A model generated the notes under the pieces. The model worked only from the letters and a program-made list of their open reading frames with translations. It was not told the origin of the DNA and did no database searches. Source: Burkholderiales bacterium (GTDB lineage: Bacteria; Pseudomonadota; Gammaproteobacteria; Burkholderiales; Eutrophovitaceae). From it: a DNA stretch of 44,581 bases. Positions 7,838-17,339 of this stretch are shown here, piece by piece (positions within the stretch are counted from its first letter, which is position 1; the number at the start of each line of letters is the position of its first letter). The stretch spans positions 1 to 44,581 of the forward strand of contig DATMAN010000098.1 of the NCBI GenBank assembly GCA_035560005.1, in the 5' to 3' direction. A program made the translations under genes and the position numbers.

Positions 7838-8476
7838 ATGGCACTGCTGTCTCTGGATGCGGACCGGATCATCATGCGCTTCGACAGAATGCTGCGAACG
7901 CTGTGTGCCCCGGCGGTCTCCGCCCGTCCGGCCCCTGGCAGCGAACTGCCGGAGGCGCCGCTGGCGCAAGCCGAGCGGCGCCGAGCCGCGGCGCTGATGC
8001 GTGTCAATCACACGGGGGAAGTCTGCGCCCAGGCCCTCTACGAGGGTCAGGCGCTCACAGCGCGCAGCGAGGCGGTGCGGGAGGTCATGAACCAGGCGGC
8101 CCGCGAGGAGGCGGATCATCTGGCCTGGACGGCAGCCCGCGTTTCCGAACTCGGCGGGCGACTGAGCCTGCTCAATCCGCTGTTTTACGGCGGGGCGTTC
8201 GCCTTGGGCGCGGCTGCTGGTTTCCTGGGCGATCGCTGGAACCTCGGCTTTTTGCGGGAAACCGAACGCCAGGTCGAGGGGCACCTGCAAGGTCATCTTT
8301 CCTCCTTTCCGGAGGCCGACCGGAAAAGCCGGGCGATCCTGGAACAGATGAAGGTGGACGAAGCCAGACACGCCGCGACTGCCCTGGCCTACGGCGGGGC
8401 GGAGCTGCCCGCGCCCGTGCGGCTGGCCATGCGCCTGGCCTCGCGTCTGATGACCGGAACGACGTACTGGATCTAG
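7838..8476 (+). CDS. coq7: COQ7-type demethoxyubiquinone hydroxylase
   Basis: Coq7 (212 aa) is the di-iron, O2-dependent hydroxylase of 2-polyprenyl-3-methyl-6-methoxy-1,4-benzoquinone in ubiquinone synthesis, bound to the membrane surface. The ferritin-like ligand motifs are visible: [17 protein letters not shown] (about 55-71), EEADHL, and DEARHAATA near the C-terminus. It starts three bases after the tusA stop and so probably belongs to the same transcript. It also signals aerobic growth. It is convergent with osmC, with only 12 bases between. Confidence 0.94.
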   Translation: MALLSLDADRIIMRFDRMLRTLCAPAVSARPAPGSELPEAPLAQAERRRAAALMRVNHTGEVCAQALYEGQALTARSEAVREVMNQAAREEADHLAWTAARVSELGGRLSLLNPLFYGGAFALGAAAGFLGDRWNLGFLRETERQVEGHLQGHLSSFPEADRKSRAILEQMKVDEARHAATALAYGGAELPAPVRLAMRLASRLMTGTTYWI

Positions 8477-8488
8477 CGCGTTACGATA

Positions 8489-8905
8489 CTACGCCTCGAC
8501 GATCTCGAAGTCGTGCGTGATCCGGGCCGTCTTTCCCAGCATGATCGAGGCCGAGCAGTACTTCTCCGCGGAGAGCCGGATGGCCCGCTCTACGTGCTGC
8601 GGGCTGACGTTACGCCCCTTCACCACGAAGTGCATGTGTATTCTGGTGAAAACCTTCGGGTCGGTCGGTGCGCGCTCGGCATCGAGCTCGACGTGGCAGT
8701 CGCGCACATCCTGCCGGGCTTTTCTGAGGATGGTGACCACGTCGTAGGCCGTGCAGCCGCCGGTGCCGGTCAAAACGACCTCCATCGGCCGCGGCCCCAG
8801 GTTCCGACCGCCTCCCTCGGCGGAGCCGTCCATCACGAACGCATGCCCGCTCTCGGTCTCGCCCATGAAAGCGACGTTTTCGATCCATTTCACTCTGACC
8901 TTCAC
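8489..8905 (-). CDS. OsmC/Ohr-family protein
   Basis: A cytoplasmic protein of 138 residues. The OsmC fold is recognised by GPRPMEVVLTGTGGCTAYDVVTILRKARQ, containing the first conserved Cys (TGGCTAYD), and by the second Cys in LSAEKYCSASIML. OsmC and Ohr use this Cys pair to reduce organic hydroperoxides; the exact substrate of this YhfA-like branch is not known. The start ATG (8905) overlaps the stop of the upstream ydcF-like gene as ATGA. Confidence 0.92.
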   Translation of the reverse strand: MKVRVKWIENVAFMGETESGHAFVMDGSAEGGGRNLGPRPMEVVLTGTGGCTAYDVVTILRKARQDVRDCHVELDAERAPTDPKVFTRIHMHFVVKGRNVSPQHVERAIRLSAEKYCSASIMLGKTARITHDFEIVEA

Positions 8906-9684
8906 CGCTGATCCTCGTCCGGGGCGCCGGCTGCCAGCCGCAGATGGTACCAGCCGAGCCCGATCACTTCATGAAACAGCACTCTCGCCGCAAGCATCCC
9001 TTCGGTGCTCGGCAGGTAGTTCAGCAAGCCCGCCGGTCCGGGTCTGGTAAAGCCGGTGGGCGCCGCAATCACCTCCAACCCGGCCCTTTCGAAAGCCAGG
9101 CGCGCCCGGCGCATGTGCGCCGCGTGTGTGACGAGCAGCACGCGACGCACCCGCAGCGGCGCGAGCAGCTTGCCGGTGTTGCGGGCCGACTCCAGGGTGT
9201 TTCGCGACCGTTCTTCGAGCCAGCGCACACGCACCTGAAAGTCCTCCCGCAGCGCCTTGGCCATCTGCTGTGCTTCGGGCGTCGCCGTATCGAACGCCCG
9301 CCCGCCCGAGGCCAGTACCGGGAGGCCCGTGACGCGATGCAGGCGTGCCGCCCAGCGCAGTCGCTCCAGGGTGAAACGGCTCACCGTATCCTCGCCGTAT
9401 TCGGGCGCCGCGAAGTAAGTTCCGGCCCCGAGCACTACGATGACCTCGCCGCGGCGCAACTCCGCCAATGGCGGGGGAGCGAACACGCGCTCAAAACGCC
9501 CCAGCAACGCCCCCGCGATGCCGAAGGCGGAGCAGGCATAGAGGCTGCCAAGGCCGACGAACAGCAGGAGCAGGCCCAGCCTGCGATGCCTGAAGGACAG
9601 GACCACGCCTGCGGCAGCGAGCAGAAGGAAGTTCAACGGCGGCAGCAGGCAAGTTGAAAGCGTCCTTACCAGAATCGGGTCCAT
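8902..9684 (-). CDS. YdcF/SanA-family (DUF218) membrane protein
   Basis: A protein of 260 residues with two N-terminal hydrophobic helices (about 12-30 and 35-55) followed by a DUF218 domain. Signature pieces are VIVVLGAGTY, LRWAARLHRVTGLPVLASGG, RVRWLEERSRNTLESARNTG and VLLVTHAAHMRRARLAFERAGL. The family includes ElyC, SanA and YdcF and is linked to cell-envelope maintenance; the chemistry is unsettled. Its stop overlaps osmC. It is divergent from petA across 233 bases in which no clear promoter was recognised. Confidence 0.9.
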   Translation of the reverse strand: MDPILVRTLSTCLLPPLNFLLLAAAGVVLSFRHRRLGLLLLFVGLGSLYACSAFGIAGALLGRFERVFAPPPLAELRRGEVIVVLGAGTYFAAPEYGEDTVSRFTLERLRWAARLHRVTGLPVLASGGRAFDTATPEAQQMAKALREDFQVRVRWLEERSRNTLESARNTGKLLAPLRVRRVLLVTHAAHMRRARLAFERAGLEVIAAPTGFTRPGPAGLLNYLPSTEGMLAARVLFHEVIGLGWYHLRLAAGAPDEDQR

Positions 9685-9917
9685 CGGGCTCAGGGGTTCG
9701 CTTGCGAAGGGCTCGAACGAAGGTTACGGCAAGCTTTCCTTCCGGATTTTCCGGCGGCATCAGGCGGGGCTTGACGGATCATCGCCCGGAAAGCGGAGTG
9801 ACAACTGACTTCAAGCATTTTTGATTGTCCGATCAATTGCTTAGTTCGCAGTGCCTGTAAAGGCCCCAAGCGCCTCATGTAAAATTGCCGACTTTTGCCA
9901 CCCGGGAAGTCGAGGAA

Positions 9918-10508
9918 ATGTCGGAAATCCAACTGCGCAAGCGGCGCACGCTGCTCATCGCGACCACCGTGGCCGGCACAGTGGCCGGCGTAGGCGCGGC
10001 GGCGCCTTTCGCCCTCAGCATGGCGCCCAGTGCGCGGGCACGCGCTGCCGGCGCGCCGGTCGAGGTCGACCTCTCCAAAATCGAGCCCGGAATGATGGTG
10101 ACCGTGGAGTGGCGGGGCCAGCCAGTCTGGATTCTGCACCGCACACCGCAAATGCTCGAGGTCCTCCCGCAGGTTGACGCTGAACTGGCGGATCCCCGAT
10201 CCAGGATGCCCATGCAGCCCGACTACGCGAAGAACGCGTTCCGCTCGATCAAGCCGGAGTATTTGGTGCTCGTGGGAATCTGCACCCACCTCGGCTGCTC
10301 GCCGTCGCAGAAGCTGCAACCGGGGGAAGCCAGCGGGCTCGGGGTCGACTGGCCCGGCGGATTCTTCTGTCCCTGCCACGGCTCCAAGTTCGACCTCGCC
10401 GGTCGCGTCTACAAGGGCGTGCCGGCGCCCACCAACCTGAGGGTCCCGCCGCATACCTACCTCTCCGACACGCGCCTGCTGATCGGCGCGGAAGCCAGTG
10501 GAGCATGA
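9918..10508 (+). CDS. petA: ubiquinol-cytochrome c reductase Rieske iron-sulfur subunit
   Basis: The Rieske protein (196 aa) of the cytochrome bc1 complex passes electrons from ubiquinol to cytochrome c1. A twin-arginine N-terminus (RKRRTLLIATTVAG) leads into a single membrane anchor. The two cluster-binding loops CTHLGC and CPCHGS are intact, and GPVPAP-type C-terminal residues read KGVPAPTNLRVPP. ATG 9918 is preceded by a GAGGA ribosome-binding site; the open frame runs to a TTG at 9885, which is less likely. First gene of petABC. Confidence 0.97.
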   Translation: MSEIQLRKRRTLLIATTVAGTVAGVGAAAPFALSMAPSARARAAGAPVEVDLSKIEPGMMVTVEWRGQPVWILHRTPQMLEVLPQVDAELADPRSRMPMQPDYAKNAFRSIKPEYLVLVGICTHLGCSPSQKLQPGEASGLGVDWPGGFFCPCHGSKFDLAGRVYKGVPAPTNLRVPPHTYLSDTRLLIGAEASGA

Positions 10509-10512
10509 ACGA

Positions 10513-11781
10513 ATGAACCGGCTGCAGAGCTTCATCGGCTGGGTGGACGAGCGCTTCCCGCTCACTTCGACCTGGAAACAGCATCTGTCCGAGTACTACG
10601 CGCCGAAGAACTTCAATTTCTGGTACTTCTTCGGCTCGCTCGCGCTGGTCGTGCTGGTGCTGCAGATCCTGACCGGCATTTTTCTCACGATGCACTACAA
10701 GCCGGACGCGAACCAAGCCTTCGGTTCGGTCGAGTACATCATGCGCGACGTGCCCTGGGGGTGGCTGATCCGCTACATGCACTCGACCGGTGCCTCCATG
10801 TTCTTTGTCGTGGTCTACCTGCACATGCTGCGCGGGCTGTTGTACGGCTCGTATCGCAAGCCGCGCGAGCTCCTGTGGATCATCGGCATGCTGATCTATC
10901 TCACGCTCATGGCCGAAGCGTTCTTCGGTTACCTGCTGCCATGGGGTCAGATGTCCTACTGGGGCGCGCAGGTGATCGTGAACCTGTTCGCCGCGATCCC
11001 GTGGATCGGGCCCGATCTCGCCGTGTGGATCAGGGGCGACTACGTCGTGTCGGACGCCACGCTGAACCGCTTCTTCGCCTTTCACGTGATCGCGATTCCC
11101 CTGGTGCTTCTTGCGCTGGTCTTCGCGCACATCATCGCCCTGCATGAAGTCGGATCGAACAATCCGGACGGCATCGAGATCAAGAAGCACACGGACGCTT
11201 CCGGCCGGCCGCTGGACGGGATCCCGTTCCATCCTTACTACACGGTGAAGGACATCATGGGGGTCGTGGCCTTTCTCATCGTGTTCTCGCTCGTCATGTT
11301 CTTCGCGCCCGAGATGGGCGGCTACTTCCTCGAGCACAACAACTTCATTCCCGCGGACCCGCTTAAGACGCCGCCGCATATCGCGCCGGTGTGGTACTTC
11401 ACGCCCTTCTACTCGATCCTGCGCGCCGTGCCGCCGATGTTTGGATCGCAGTTCCCCGGCGTGCTGGCGATGGGCCTGTCGGTGCTGATCCTGTTCCTGC
11501 TGCCGTGGCTCGACCGCAGCCCGGTGAAATCAATCCGCTACCGCGGCCCGATCTACAAGACCGCGCTGGCGCTGTTTATCGTCGCGTTCGTGGTGCTGGG
11601 CTACCTCGGCACGGTGCCGACCAACGTATGGGGCCAGTTCGGCTCCTGGCTGGGAGGTGCCGAACGCGCCACGGTGGTGGCTCGCATCTTCACCGTGGTC
11701 TATTTCCTGTTCTTCGTGTTGATGCCCTGGTACACCAAGATCGACCCCACCAAGCCGGAACCGCAGAGGGTGAGATGGTGA
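10513..11781 (+). CDS. petB: cytochrome b of the bc1 complex
   Basis: Cytochrome b (422 aa) holds the two b haems and the quinone sites. Seen are the MHSTGASMFF...YLHMLRGL helix with a haem His pair, the PWGQMSYWGAQV region near the Qo site, FAFHVIAIPL with the second haem His, and IAPVWYFTPFYSILRAVP, the bacterial equivalent of the PEWY Qo loop (here PVWY). ATG 10513 lies four bases after the petA stop; an in-frame GTG at 10498 would overlap petA. Eight to nine membrane helices are evident. Confidence 0.97.
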   Translation: MNRLQSFIGWVDERFPLTSTWKQHLSEYYAPKNFNFWYFFGSLALVVLVLQILTGIFLTMHYKPDANQAFGSVEYIMRDVPWGWLIRYMHSTGASMFFVVVYLHMLRGLLYGSYRKPRELLWIIGMLIYLTLMAEAFFGYLLPWGQMSYWGAQVIVNLFAAIPWIGPDLAVWIRGDYVVSDATLNRFFAFHVIAIPLVLLALVFAHIIALHEVGSNNPDGIEIKKHTDASGRPLDGIPFHPYYTVKDIMGVVAFLIVFSLVMFFAPEMGGYFLEHNNFIPADPLKTPPHIAPVWYFTPFYSILRAVPPMFGSQFPGVLAMGLSVLILFLLPWLDRSPVKSIRYRGPIYKTALALFIVAFVVLGYLGTVPTNVWGQFGSWLGGAERATVVARIFTVVYFLFFVLMPWYTKIDPTKPEPQRVRW

Positions 11782-12503
11782 GACTGTCCGTTCTCCTGGT
11801 TCTACTGCTTCCAGCCGCGGTCCTGGCCGCCGAAGGCGACGTGAAGCTGCAGTCGGCCAACATCGATCCGACCGACGCGATATCGATCCAGCGCGGAGCG
11901 CGCGTCTTCGTGAACTATTGCCTCAACTGCCATTCCGCGGCGTACATGCGCTACAACCGGTTGACCGACCTGGGACTGAGCGAACAGCAGATCAGGGACA
12001 ACCTGCTGTTCGCGTCGGAGAAGGTCGGCGATACGATGACCGTGGCGATGCGCAGGGCCGATGCGAAGGCCTGGTTCGGGGTGGAACCGCCGGATCTCTC
12101 GGTGATCGCCCGCGCTCGAGGGGCCGACTGGCTCTATACGTATCTGCGCACCTTCTACCGTGACGAGTCGCGGCCGACCGGCTGGAACAATCTCGTCTTT
12201 CCGAACGTCGGGATGCCGCATGTCCTTTGGGAGCTGCAGGGCACCCAGCGCCGCGAAGCGAGCACTACCGCGCACCAAGGCCGCAGGGTCGAGGAGGTAC
12301 GCCTGGTGATGGAGACGCCCGGCACGCTCGGTGCGGCCCAGTACGATGCGCTGGTGCGCGACCTCGTGAACTACCTGGTGTACATGGGCGAACCGGCGCG
12401 CGCCACGCGGGTTCAGGCTGGCATCGTCGTGCTGTTCTTCCTGGCCGGCCTGTTCGTGCTGACCTGGCTGCTCAAGCGCGAATACTGGAAAGACGTGTAC
12501 TAG
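11775..12503 (+). CDS. petC: cytochrome c1 of the bc1 complex
   Basis: Cytochrome c1 (242 aa) is the haem c subunit facing the periplasm. The signal peptide ends near LAA (about residue 18). The haem motif is CLNCH, followed by SAAYMRYNRL. An ARARGADWLYTYLRTFYRD segment and a C-terminal anchor helix (GIVVLFFLAGLFVLTWLL) complete the family picture. The ATG at 11775 overlaps the petB stop by seven bases. Confidence 0.97.
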   Translation: MVRLSVLLVLLLPAAVLAAEGDVKLQSANIDPTDAISIQRGARVFVNYCLNCHSAAYMRYNRLTDLGLSEQQIRDNLLFASEKVGDTMTVAMRRADAKAWFGVEPPDLSVIARARGADWLYTYLRTFYRDESRPTGWNNLVFPNVGMPHVLWELQGTQRREASTTAHQGRRVEEVRLVMETPGTLGAAQYDALVRDLVNYLVYMGEPARATRVQAGIVVLFFLAGLFVLTWLLKREYWKDVY

Positions 12504-12517
12504 ACGAGACGACTGCC

Positions 12518-13117
12518 ATGATGACCCTGTATTCCGGCACCACCTGCCCGTTCAGCCAGCGCTGCCGCATCGTGCTCTACGAGAAGGGCATGGATTTCCA
12601 GATCATCGACATCGACCTCCACAACAAGCCGGAAGATCTGGCGGTCATGAACCCCTACAACCGCACCCCGGTGCTGGTGGAGCGCGATCTGATTCTCTAC
12701 GAATCGAACATCATCAACGAGTACATCGACGATCGCTTTCCCCACCCGCAGCTCATGCCGGCTGATCCGGTGATGCGCGCGCGGGCGCGGCTGTTTCTGT
12801 TCCGGTTCGAAAACGAGCTGTTCTCCCACGTGGATGCCATCGAAAGCGGCACCCAGAAGCAGGCGGACAAGGCGCGCCAGATCATCCGCGACAACCTGAC
12901 GCAGATCGCGCCGGTCTTCACCAAGCAGAAGTACATGCTGGGCGAGGAGTACTCGATGCTCGACGTGGCGATCGCGCCGCTGCTCTGGCGCCTGGACTTC
13001 TACGGCATCCAGCTGCCCAAGCAGGCCGCGCCGCTCATGAAATACGCCGAGCGTCTGTTCTCCCGTCCGGCTTTCATCGAAGCCCTGACACCGTCGGAAA
13101 AGGTGATGCGCAAGTGA
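12518..13117 (+). CDS. sspA: stringent starvation protein A, GST-like RNA polymerase-associated factor
   Basis: A protein of 199 residues with a thioredoxin-fold N-terminus (LYSGTTCPFSQRCRIVLYEKGMDF) and a helical GST C-terminal domain (about 85-199). SspA binds RNA polymerase rather than acting as a transferase. The NPYNRTPVLVERDLILYESNIINEYIDDRFPHPQ stretch spans the usual GST-like core. It lies 14 bases behind petC, the common betaproteobacterial order petABC-sspA-sspB. The reading frame also runs upstream through petC, which is ignored. Confidence 0.95.
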   Translation: MMTLYSGTTCPFSQRCRIVLYEKGMDFQIIDIDLHNKPEDLAVMNPYNRTPVLVERDLILYESNIINEYIDDRFPHPQLMPADPVMRARARLFLFRFENELFSHVDAIESGTQKQADKARQIIRDNLTQIAPVFTKQKYMLGEEYSMLDVAIAPLLWRLDFYGIQLPKQAAPLMKYAERLFSRPAFIEALTPSEKVMRK

Positions 13118-13533
13118 AGGCCACGTCGACCACCCCCTATCTGATCCGCGCGATCCACGAATGGTGCTGCGACAACGGTTACACGCCCTACATCGCGGTG
13201 CGGGTCGATGAGCACACGCGCGTGCCCAAGGAGTACGTGCGCAACGGCGAAATCGTACTCAACATCGGTCCGGACGCCACGCGCAATCTCAAGATCGGCA
13301 ACGACCTGATCCAGTTCTCGGCGCGCTTCGCGGGCGTCTCGCGCGAGCTGTCGATCCCCGTGTCCGCAGTGAGCGGAATCTTCGCCAAGGAGACGGGGCA
13401 GGGACTGGCCTTCCAGCCGGTCCCGGCGACTCAGAGCGCAGGGACGGGCAAGCCACCGCTGCGCCCGGATGTATCCGGAGGCGATCGGACACCGCCTGCC
13501 GGCGGCCGGCCCAAGCTCCAGATCATCAAGTAG
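13114..13533 (+). CDS. sspB: ClpXP protease adaptor SspB
   Basis: SspB (139 aa) delivers ssrA-tagged proteins to ClpXP. The folded part (about 1-105) contains PYLIRAIHEWCCDNGYTPYI, NGEIVLNIGPDATRNLKIGND and the FSARFAGVSRELSIPVSAVSGIFAKE segment. The tail is Pro/Gly-rich and ends in a short ClpX-binding motif, LQIIK. The start GTG (13114) overlaps the sspA stop as GTGA, so the two are translationally coupled. Confidence 0.95.
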   Translation: MKATSTTPYLIRAIHEWCCDNGYTPYIAVRVDEHTRVPKEYVRNGEIVLNIGPDATRNLKIGNDLIQFSARFAGVSRELSIPVSAVSGIFAKETGQGLAFQPVPATQSAGTGKPPLRPDVSGGDRTPPAGGRPKLQIIK

Positions 13534-13538
13534 CGGCC

Positions 13539-13566
13539 TTGTCCCGGATCGGTGCGCGCCTATAAT
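13539..13566 (+). promoter_or_regulatory. sigma-70 promoter of tRNA-Thr
   Basis: TTGTCC (13539-13544) and a perfect TATAAT (13561-13566) are separated by 16 bases. The tRNA begins ten bases after the -10 box, as expected for a tRNA promoter. Confidence 0.75.
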
Positions 13567-13575
13567 CCAGTGCGA

Positions 13576-13651
<76 letters not shown>

Positions 13652-13698
13652 TCCCGCCGCTTGCGGCCGCGAAGTCCCTTCGCGCCCTCACCGCGTTC

Positions 13699-14052
13699 GT
13701 GCTGATGGTCGTCTGCCTCGGCTGGACGGCCGGGGCCGTGGCGCAGAACAGCGAGCCTCCCGTGACGTTGGAGCAGGCTCAGGCACGCACGCAGTACGCG
13801 CGCGGCCGCATGGAAGCGGCGCAACGCAAAGTGCAGGAGCTGGAACGCAGGGAAAAGACGGCCTACCGGCAGCTCACCGAAGCGCAGCGACGCTACGAGG
13901 AAAGCAAGATCGCGGCCGACAGCGCGACCGAAGACCTGCTGGCGGCCCAGGCCGAACTGGAAGAAGCCCGGCGCCGCTATGAGCAGGAAGCGCAGCACCT
14001 GCGCAGGATCTACCAGGAGAGCGAGGCGAGGCGCAGGCCGCGCAGGAACTGA
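13699..14052 (+). CDS. small exported coiled-coil protein of unknown function
   Basis: The frame encodes a short hydrophobic segment ending in AGAVAQ, which looks like a signal peptidase site, then about 95 highly charged residues predicted to form one long coiled coil (repeated Glu/Arg/Ala, for example [21 protein letters not shown]). The start is uncertain: GTG 13699 and ATG 13705 both give a signal peptide poor in positive charge, and anything earlier begins in or just after the tRNA. It probably sits in the periplasm. It precedes sucC by 23 bases and may share the tRNA promoter. I do not recognise the family. Confidence 0.6.
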   Translation: MLMVVCLGWTAGAVAQNSEPPVTLEQAQARTQYARGRMEAAQRKVQELERREKTAYRQLTEAQRRYEESKIAADSATEDLLAAQAELEEARRRYEQEAQHLRRIYQESEARRRPRRN

Positions 14053-14075
14053 AACGGACCGAGCTCGCCCGGAAC

Positions 14076-15245
14076 ATGAAGATTCACGAATATCAGGCCA
14101 AGGAAGTCTTGCGCGGTTTCGGCGTGGCCACACCTCGCGGGTTTCCCTGTTTCTCTGTCGAGGAAGCGGTCAGCGCAGCCGCACGGCTTGGCGGGGCGAT
14201 CTGGGTCGTCAAGGCGCAGATCCATGCCGGCGGCCGCGGCAAGGGCGGGGGAGTGAGGATCGCCCGGTCGGTCGAAGAAGTCCGGTCCCACGCTTCGGCC
14301 CTGCTCGGAATGCGGCTCGTGACGCACCAGACCGGGCCCGATGGGCAAACGGTGCGCAGGCTGCTCGTGGAAGAAGGTGCCGACATCCGAAAGGAGTTCT
14401 ACCTCGGGATCGTGGTCGATCGCGTGTCGCAGCGCGTTTGCGTGATGGCCTCCTCCGAAGGCGGCGTGGACATCGAGCAGGTGGCCGCCCAGGCGCCGGA
14501 CAAGATCCACAAGGTCTGCTGTGACCCGCAGAGCGGACTGACGGATGCGGAAGCCGAGGGCCTGGCATTGAAGATCGGCGTGCCGACCGCCTCGCTCGCC
14601 TCGGCCCGCGCCATCTTCAAGGCGCTTTATCGGGCGTTCTGGGATACCGATGCATCGCTCGCCGAAATCAACCCGTTGGTCCTCACCGCATCGGGGGCGC
14701 TGGTCGCGCTAGACGCGAAGATGAACTTCGACGACAACGCGCTCTTTCGCCATCCGGAGATCGAGGCTTTGCGCGATTTCGACGAAGAAGACCCGCTGGA
14801 GGTCGAGGCCTCGCGGCACGGCTTGTCGTATGTCTCGCTCGACGGCGATATTGGCTGCCTGGTCAACGGCGCGGGACTGGCCATGGCGACCATGGACGCG
14901 ATCAAACTCTTCGGCGGCGAGCCTGCCAACTTTCTGGACGTAGGGGGCGGCGCGACCACCGAGAAGGTGACCGAAGCGTTCAAGATCATGCTGCGCAACG
15001 CGCGACTGCGCGCGATTCTGGTCAACATCTTCGGAGGCATCATGAAATGCGACGTGATCGCCGCCGGCATCGTCGAAGCGGCGCACCAGGTCAAGCTTTC
15101 CGTTCCGCTGGTCGTGCGCATGAAAGGCACGAACGAAGATCTGGGCAGGGCGATCCTGGCGCGGTCCGGGCTGCCGATCATCTCCGCCGACAACATGGCT
15201 GAAGCGGCCCGCAAGGTGGTGGCCGCGGCCGGAGGCGCGCGTTGA
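14076..15245 (+). CDS. sucC: succinate-CoA ligase (ADP-forming) beta subunit
   Basis: A 389-residue beta subunit of the TCA-cycle enzyme that interconverts succinyl-CoA and succinate with ATP formation. It opens [17 protein letters not shown] and has the ATP-grasp loop [15 protein letters not shown], the AEINPLVLT segment, and the [30 protein letters not shown] and [15 protein letters not shown] blocks. The stop overlaps the sucD start as TGATG-type coupling. Malate-CoA ligase (MtkA) is a close relative that cannot be excluded by eye, but the residues match SucC well. Confidence 0.94.
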   Translation: MKIHEYQAKEVLRGFGVATPRGFPCFSVEEAVSAAARLGGAIWVVKAQIHAGGRGKGGGVRIARSVEEVRSHASALLGMRLVTHQTGPDGQTVRRLLVEEGADIRKEFYLGIVVDRVSQRVCVMASSEGGVDIEQVAAQAPDKIHKVCCDPQSGLTDAEAEGLALKIGVPTASLASARAIFKALYRAFWDTDASLAEINPLVLTASGALVALDAKMNFDDNALFRHPEIEALRDFDEEDPLEVEASRHGLSYVSLDGDIGCLVNGAGLAMATMDAIKLFGGEPANFLDVGGGATTEKVTEAFKIMLRNARLRAILVNIFGGIMKCDVIAAGIVEAAHQVKLSVPLVVRMKGTNEDLGRAILARSGLPIISADNMAEAARKVVAAAGGAR

Positions 15246-16129
15246 TGGCGATCCTGGTCGGCAAGGACACGCGGGTCATCACCCAGGGCATCACCGGTAA
15301 GACCGGGCAGTTCCACACGCGCGCCTGTCGGGAGTACGCCAACGGAAAGCGCTGCTTCGTCGCCGGCGTCAATCCCGGCAAGGCGGGACAGAGCTTCGAG
15401 GGCATTCCGATCTTTGCCACGGTGCGGGAGGCAAGAGCCGCCACCGGGGCGACGGCGTCGGTGATCTATGTTCCACCGGCGGCCGCTGCGGGAGCGATCT
15501 GGGAGGCGGTCGAAGCCGATCTGGACCTCGTTGTGTGCATCACCGAGGGCATCCCGGTGCGCGACATGATCGAGGTGCGCGACCGCATGAGAAAGCAGGA
15601 TCGCAAGACGCTGCTGGTCGGCCCGAATTGCCCGGGCCTCATCACGCCCGAGGAGATCAAGATCGGCATCATGCCCGGTCACATTCACCGCCGGGGCTCG
15701 ATCGGCGTGGTGTCGCGCTCGGGCACGCTCACCTATGAGGCGGTGGCGCAGATCACCGAGGTCGGTCTCGGTCAGTCCACCGCGGTCGGTATCGGCGGAG
15801 ACCCGGTGAATGGCTTGAAGCACCTCGATGTGCTCAAGCTCTTCAACGAGGATCCGGCCACCGAAGCGGTCATCATGATCGGCGAGATCGGCGGCTCGGA
15901 CGAAGAGACCGCCGCGCGCTGGGCCAAGGACCACATGCGCAAGCCGATCGTGGGGTTCATCGCGGGCGTCACGGCGCCTCCCGGCAAGCGTATGGGCCAC
16001 GCCGGAGCCATTATCTCCGGTGGCAAGGGCACTGCCGCGGAGAAGCTCGCCGTCATGGAGGAATGCGGCATCAAGGTCACGCGCAATCCGGCGGAGATGG
16101 GAAAAGTGCTGAAATCCGTGCTGCGCTGA
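15245..16129 (+). CDS. sucD: succinate-CoA ligase alpha subunit
   Basis: A 294-residue alpha subunit that binds CoA and carries the phosphohistidine. Typical blocks are [18 protein letters not shown], the [11 protein letters not shown] loop, [31 protein letters not shown] and the active-site [17 protein letters not shown] 15245 overlaps the last base of sucC; a TTG one codon earlier is unnecessary. sucA and sucB are not next to it. Confidence 0.95.
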   Translation: MAILVGKDTRVITQGITGKTGQFHTRACREYANGKRCFVAGVNPGKAGQSFEGIPIFATVREARAATGATASVIYVPPAAAAGAIWEAVEADLDLVVCITEGIPVRDMIEVRDRMRKQDRKTLLVGPNCPGLITPEEIKIGIMPGHIHRRGSIGVVSRSGTLTYEAVAQITEVGLGQSTAVGIGGDPVNGLKHLDVLKLFNEDPATEAVIMIGEIGGSDEETAARWAKDHMRKPIVGFIAGVTAPPGKRMGHAGAIISGGKGTAAEKLAVMEECGIKVTRNPAEMGKVLKSVLR

Positions 16130-16159
16130 GCCAACCGTGGTGCGCGCCTGACTCCTGCC

Positions 16160-16909
16160 ATGCACGAACCCTTGACGTTCGACCCGGGCAATCCGCAGTT
16201 CTGGATCGCCGTGGCCCAGATCATCCTCGTCGACATCGTACTGTCGGGCGACAACGCGGTGGTCATCGCGCTGGCCTGCCGCAACCTGCCCGAGAGGCAG
16301 CGCAGGCTCGGCGTATTCTGGGGCGTGGGCGGGGCGATCGCGTTGCGGGTGACGCTGACCTTCTTCGCGGTGAGCTTGCTTGCGCTGCCCTATGTCAAGC
16401 TGGTCGGCGCCGCGCTGCTGTTCTGGATCGGCGTCAAGCTCCTGCTGCCGGACGACGAGGACAACGGGCACGAAATCGCGCCCGCGTCAAACCTGCTGGG
16501 GGCGATCCGCACCATCATCGTCGCCGATTTCGTCATGAGTCTGGACAATGTGCTGGCGGTGGCTGCGGCCGCGCGAGGCAGCCTGTTTCTGCTCATCTTC
16601 GGTCTGGCCCTTTCCATCCCGCTCATGGTCTGGGCCAGCCAGTTGATCCTTCGGCTGATGGATCGCTACCCGGCAATCATCCTGCTGGGTGGCGCATTGC
16701 TCGGCTGGATCGCTGCTTCCATGGCCATCAGTGATCCCCTGGTGAAGAGTCCGTTGGAGCCGTACAAAGCCTGGCTGTCGTGGGCGGCGCCGGCGGCCGG
16801 TGCGCTGCTCGTCGTCGTGGTCGCCAAGGGGATCGCCGCGCGCCGGCCCGTCCCCGAGAAGAAGATCGTTGATCTCGCGGAAAGCGAGTCGCAGAACACG
16901 GAGGGGTAG
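16160..16909 (+). CDS. TerC-family integral membrane protein
   Basis: A protein of 249 residues with about seven membrane helices. It has the two TerC signature repeats with acidic membrane residues, DIVLSGDNAVVIALACRNLP (about 25-44) and ADFVMSLDNVLAVAAAA. TerC proteins (Alx, YceF/TerC, MeeF) are increasingly linked to Mn2+ export, some to tellurite resistance. A UPF0016/Gdt1 transporter lies 600 bases downstream on the other strand, which supports a manganese theme; that is inference. No yybP-ykoY-like element was seen upstream. Confidence 0.92.
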   Translation: MHEPLTFDPGNPQFWIAVAQIILVDIVLSGDNAVVIALACRNLPERQRRLGVFWGVGGAIALRVTLTFFAVSLLALPYVKLVGAALLFWIGVKLLLPDDEDNGHEIAPASNLLGAIRTIIVADFVMSLDNVLAVAAAARGSLFLLIFGLALSIPLMVWASQLILRLMDRYPAIILLGGALLGWIAASMAISDPLVKSPLEPYKAWLSWAAPAAGALLVVVVAKGIAARRPVPEKKIVDLAESESQNTEG

Positions 16910-16910
16910 C

Positions 16911-17339
16911 ATGCTCAAGATCCTGTTGCCGGTGGACGGCTCGGAGAACTCGCTGCGCGCCGTGCGCCATGTGATTGCACACAGGGACTGGTACCGGGAC
17001 GCTCCCGAAATCCATGTGCTCAACGTTCAGCTTCCGGTCGCTTCTGGCGCCGTGAAGATGTTCATTTCGCAGAGTCAGCTCAACGACTACTATCGCGACG
17101 AAGCCTTGGCGGTGCTGAAGCAGGCCCGCGACGAGCTGGATCAGGCCGGTCTTGCCTATCGGCACCACATTGGCGTGGGAGAGCTCGGTGCCACGATCGC
17201 CGAGTTCGCGAAGCGCTTGGGTTGCGATCTCGTCGTCATGGGAACCCATGGTCGAGGCGCTTTCACCGGTGCGCTGCTCGGCTCGGTGGCAGCCAAGGTC
17301 ATCCATCTTTCCCCGGTTCCGGTCTTGCTCGTCAAGTAA
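16911..17339 (+). CDS. universal stress protein UspA family
   Basis: A protein of 142 residues forming one Usp domain: ILLPVDGSENSLRAVRHVI at the start and the nucleotide-binding loop GTHGRGAFTGALLGSVAAKVIHLSPVPVLLVK at the end (G-2x-G-9x-G(S/T) pattern). It is an ATP-binding-type Usp by this motif. It starts one base after the terC stop codon, so the two are surely co-transcribed. Its 3' end overlaps the convergent CWC gene by eight bases. Confidence 0.94.
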   Translation: MLKILLPVDGSENSLRAVRHVIAHRDWYRDAPEIHVLNVQLPVASGAVKMFISQSQLNDYYRDEALAVLKQARDELDQAGLAYRHHIGVGELGATIAEFAKRLGCDLVVMGTHGRGAFTGALLGSVAAKVIHLSPVPVLLVK

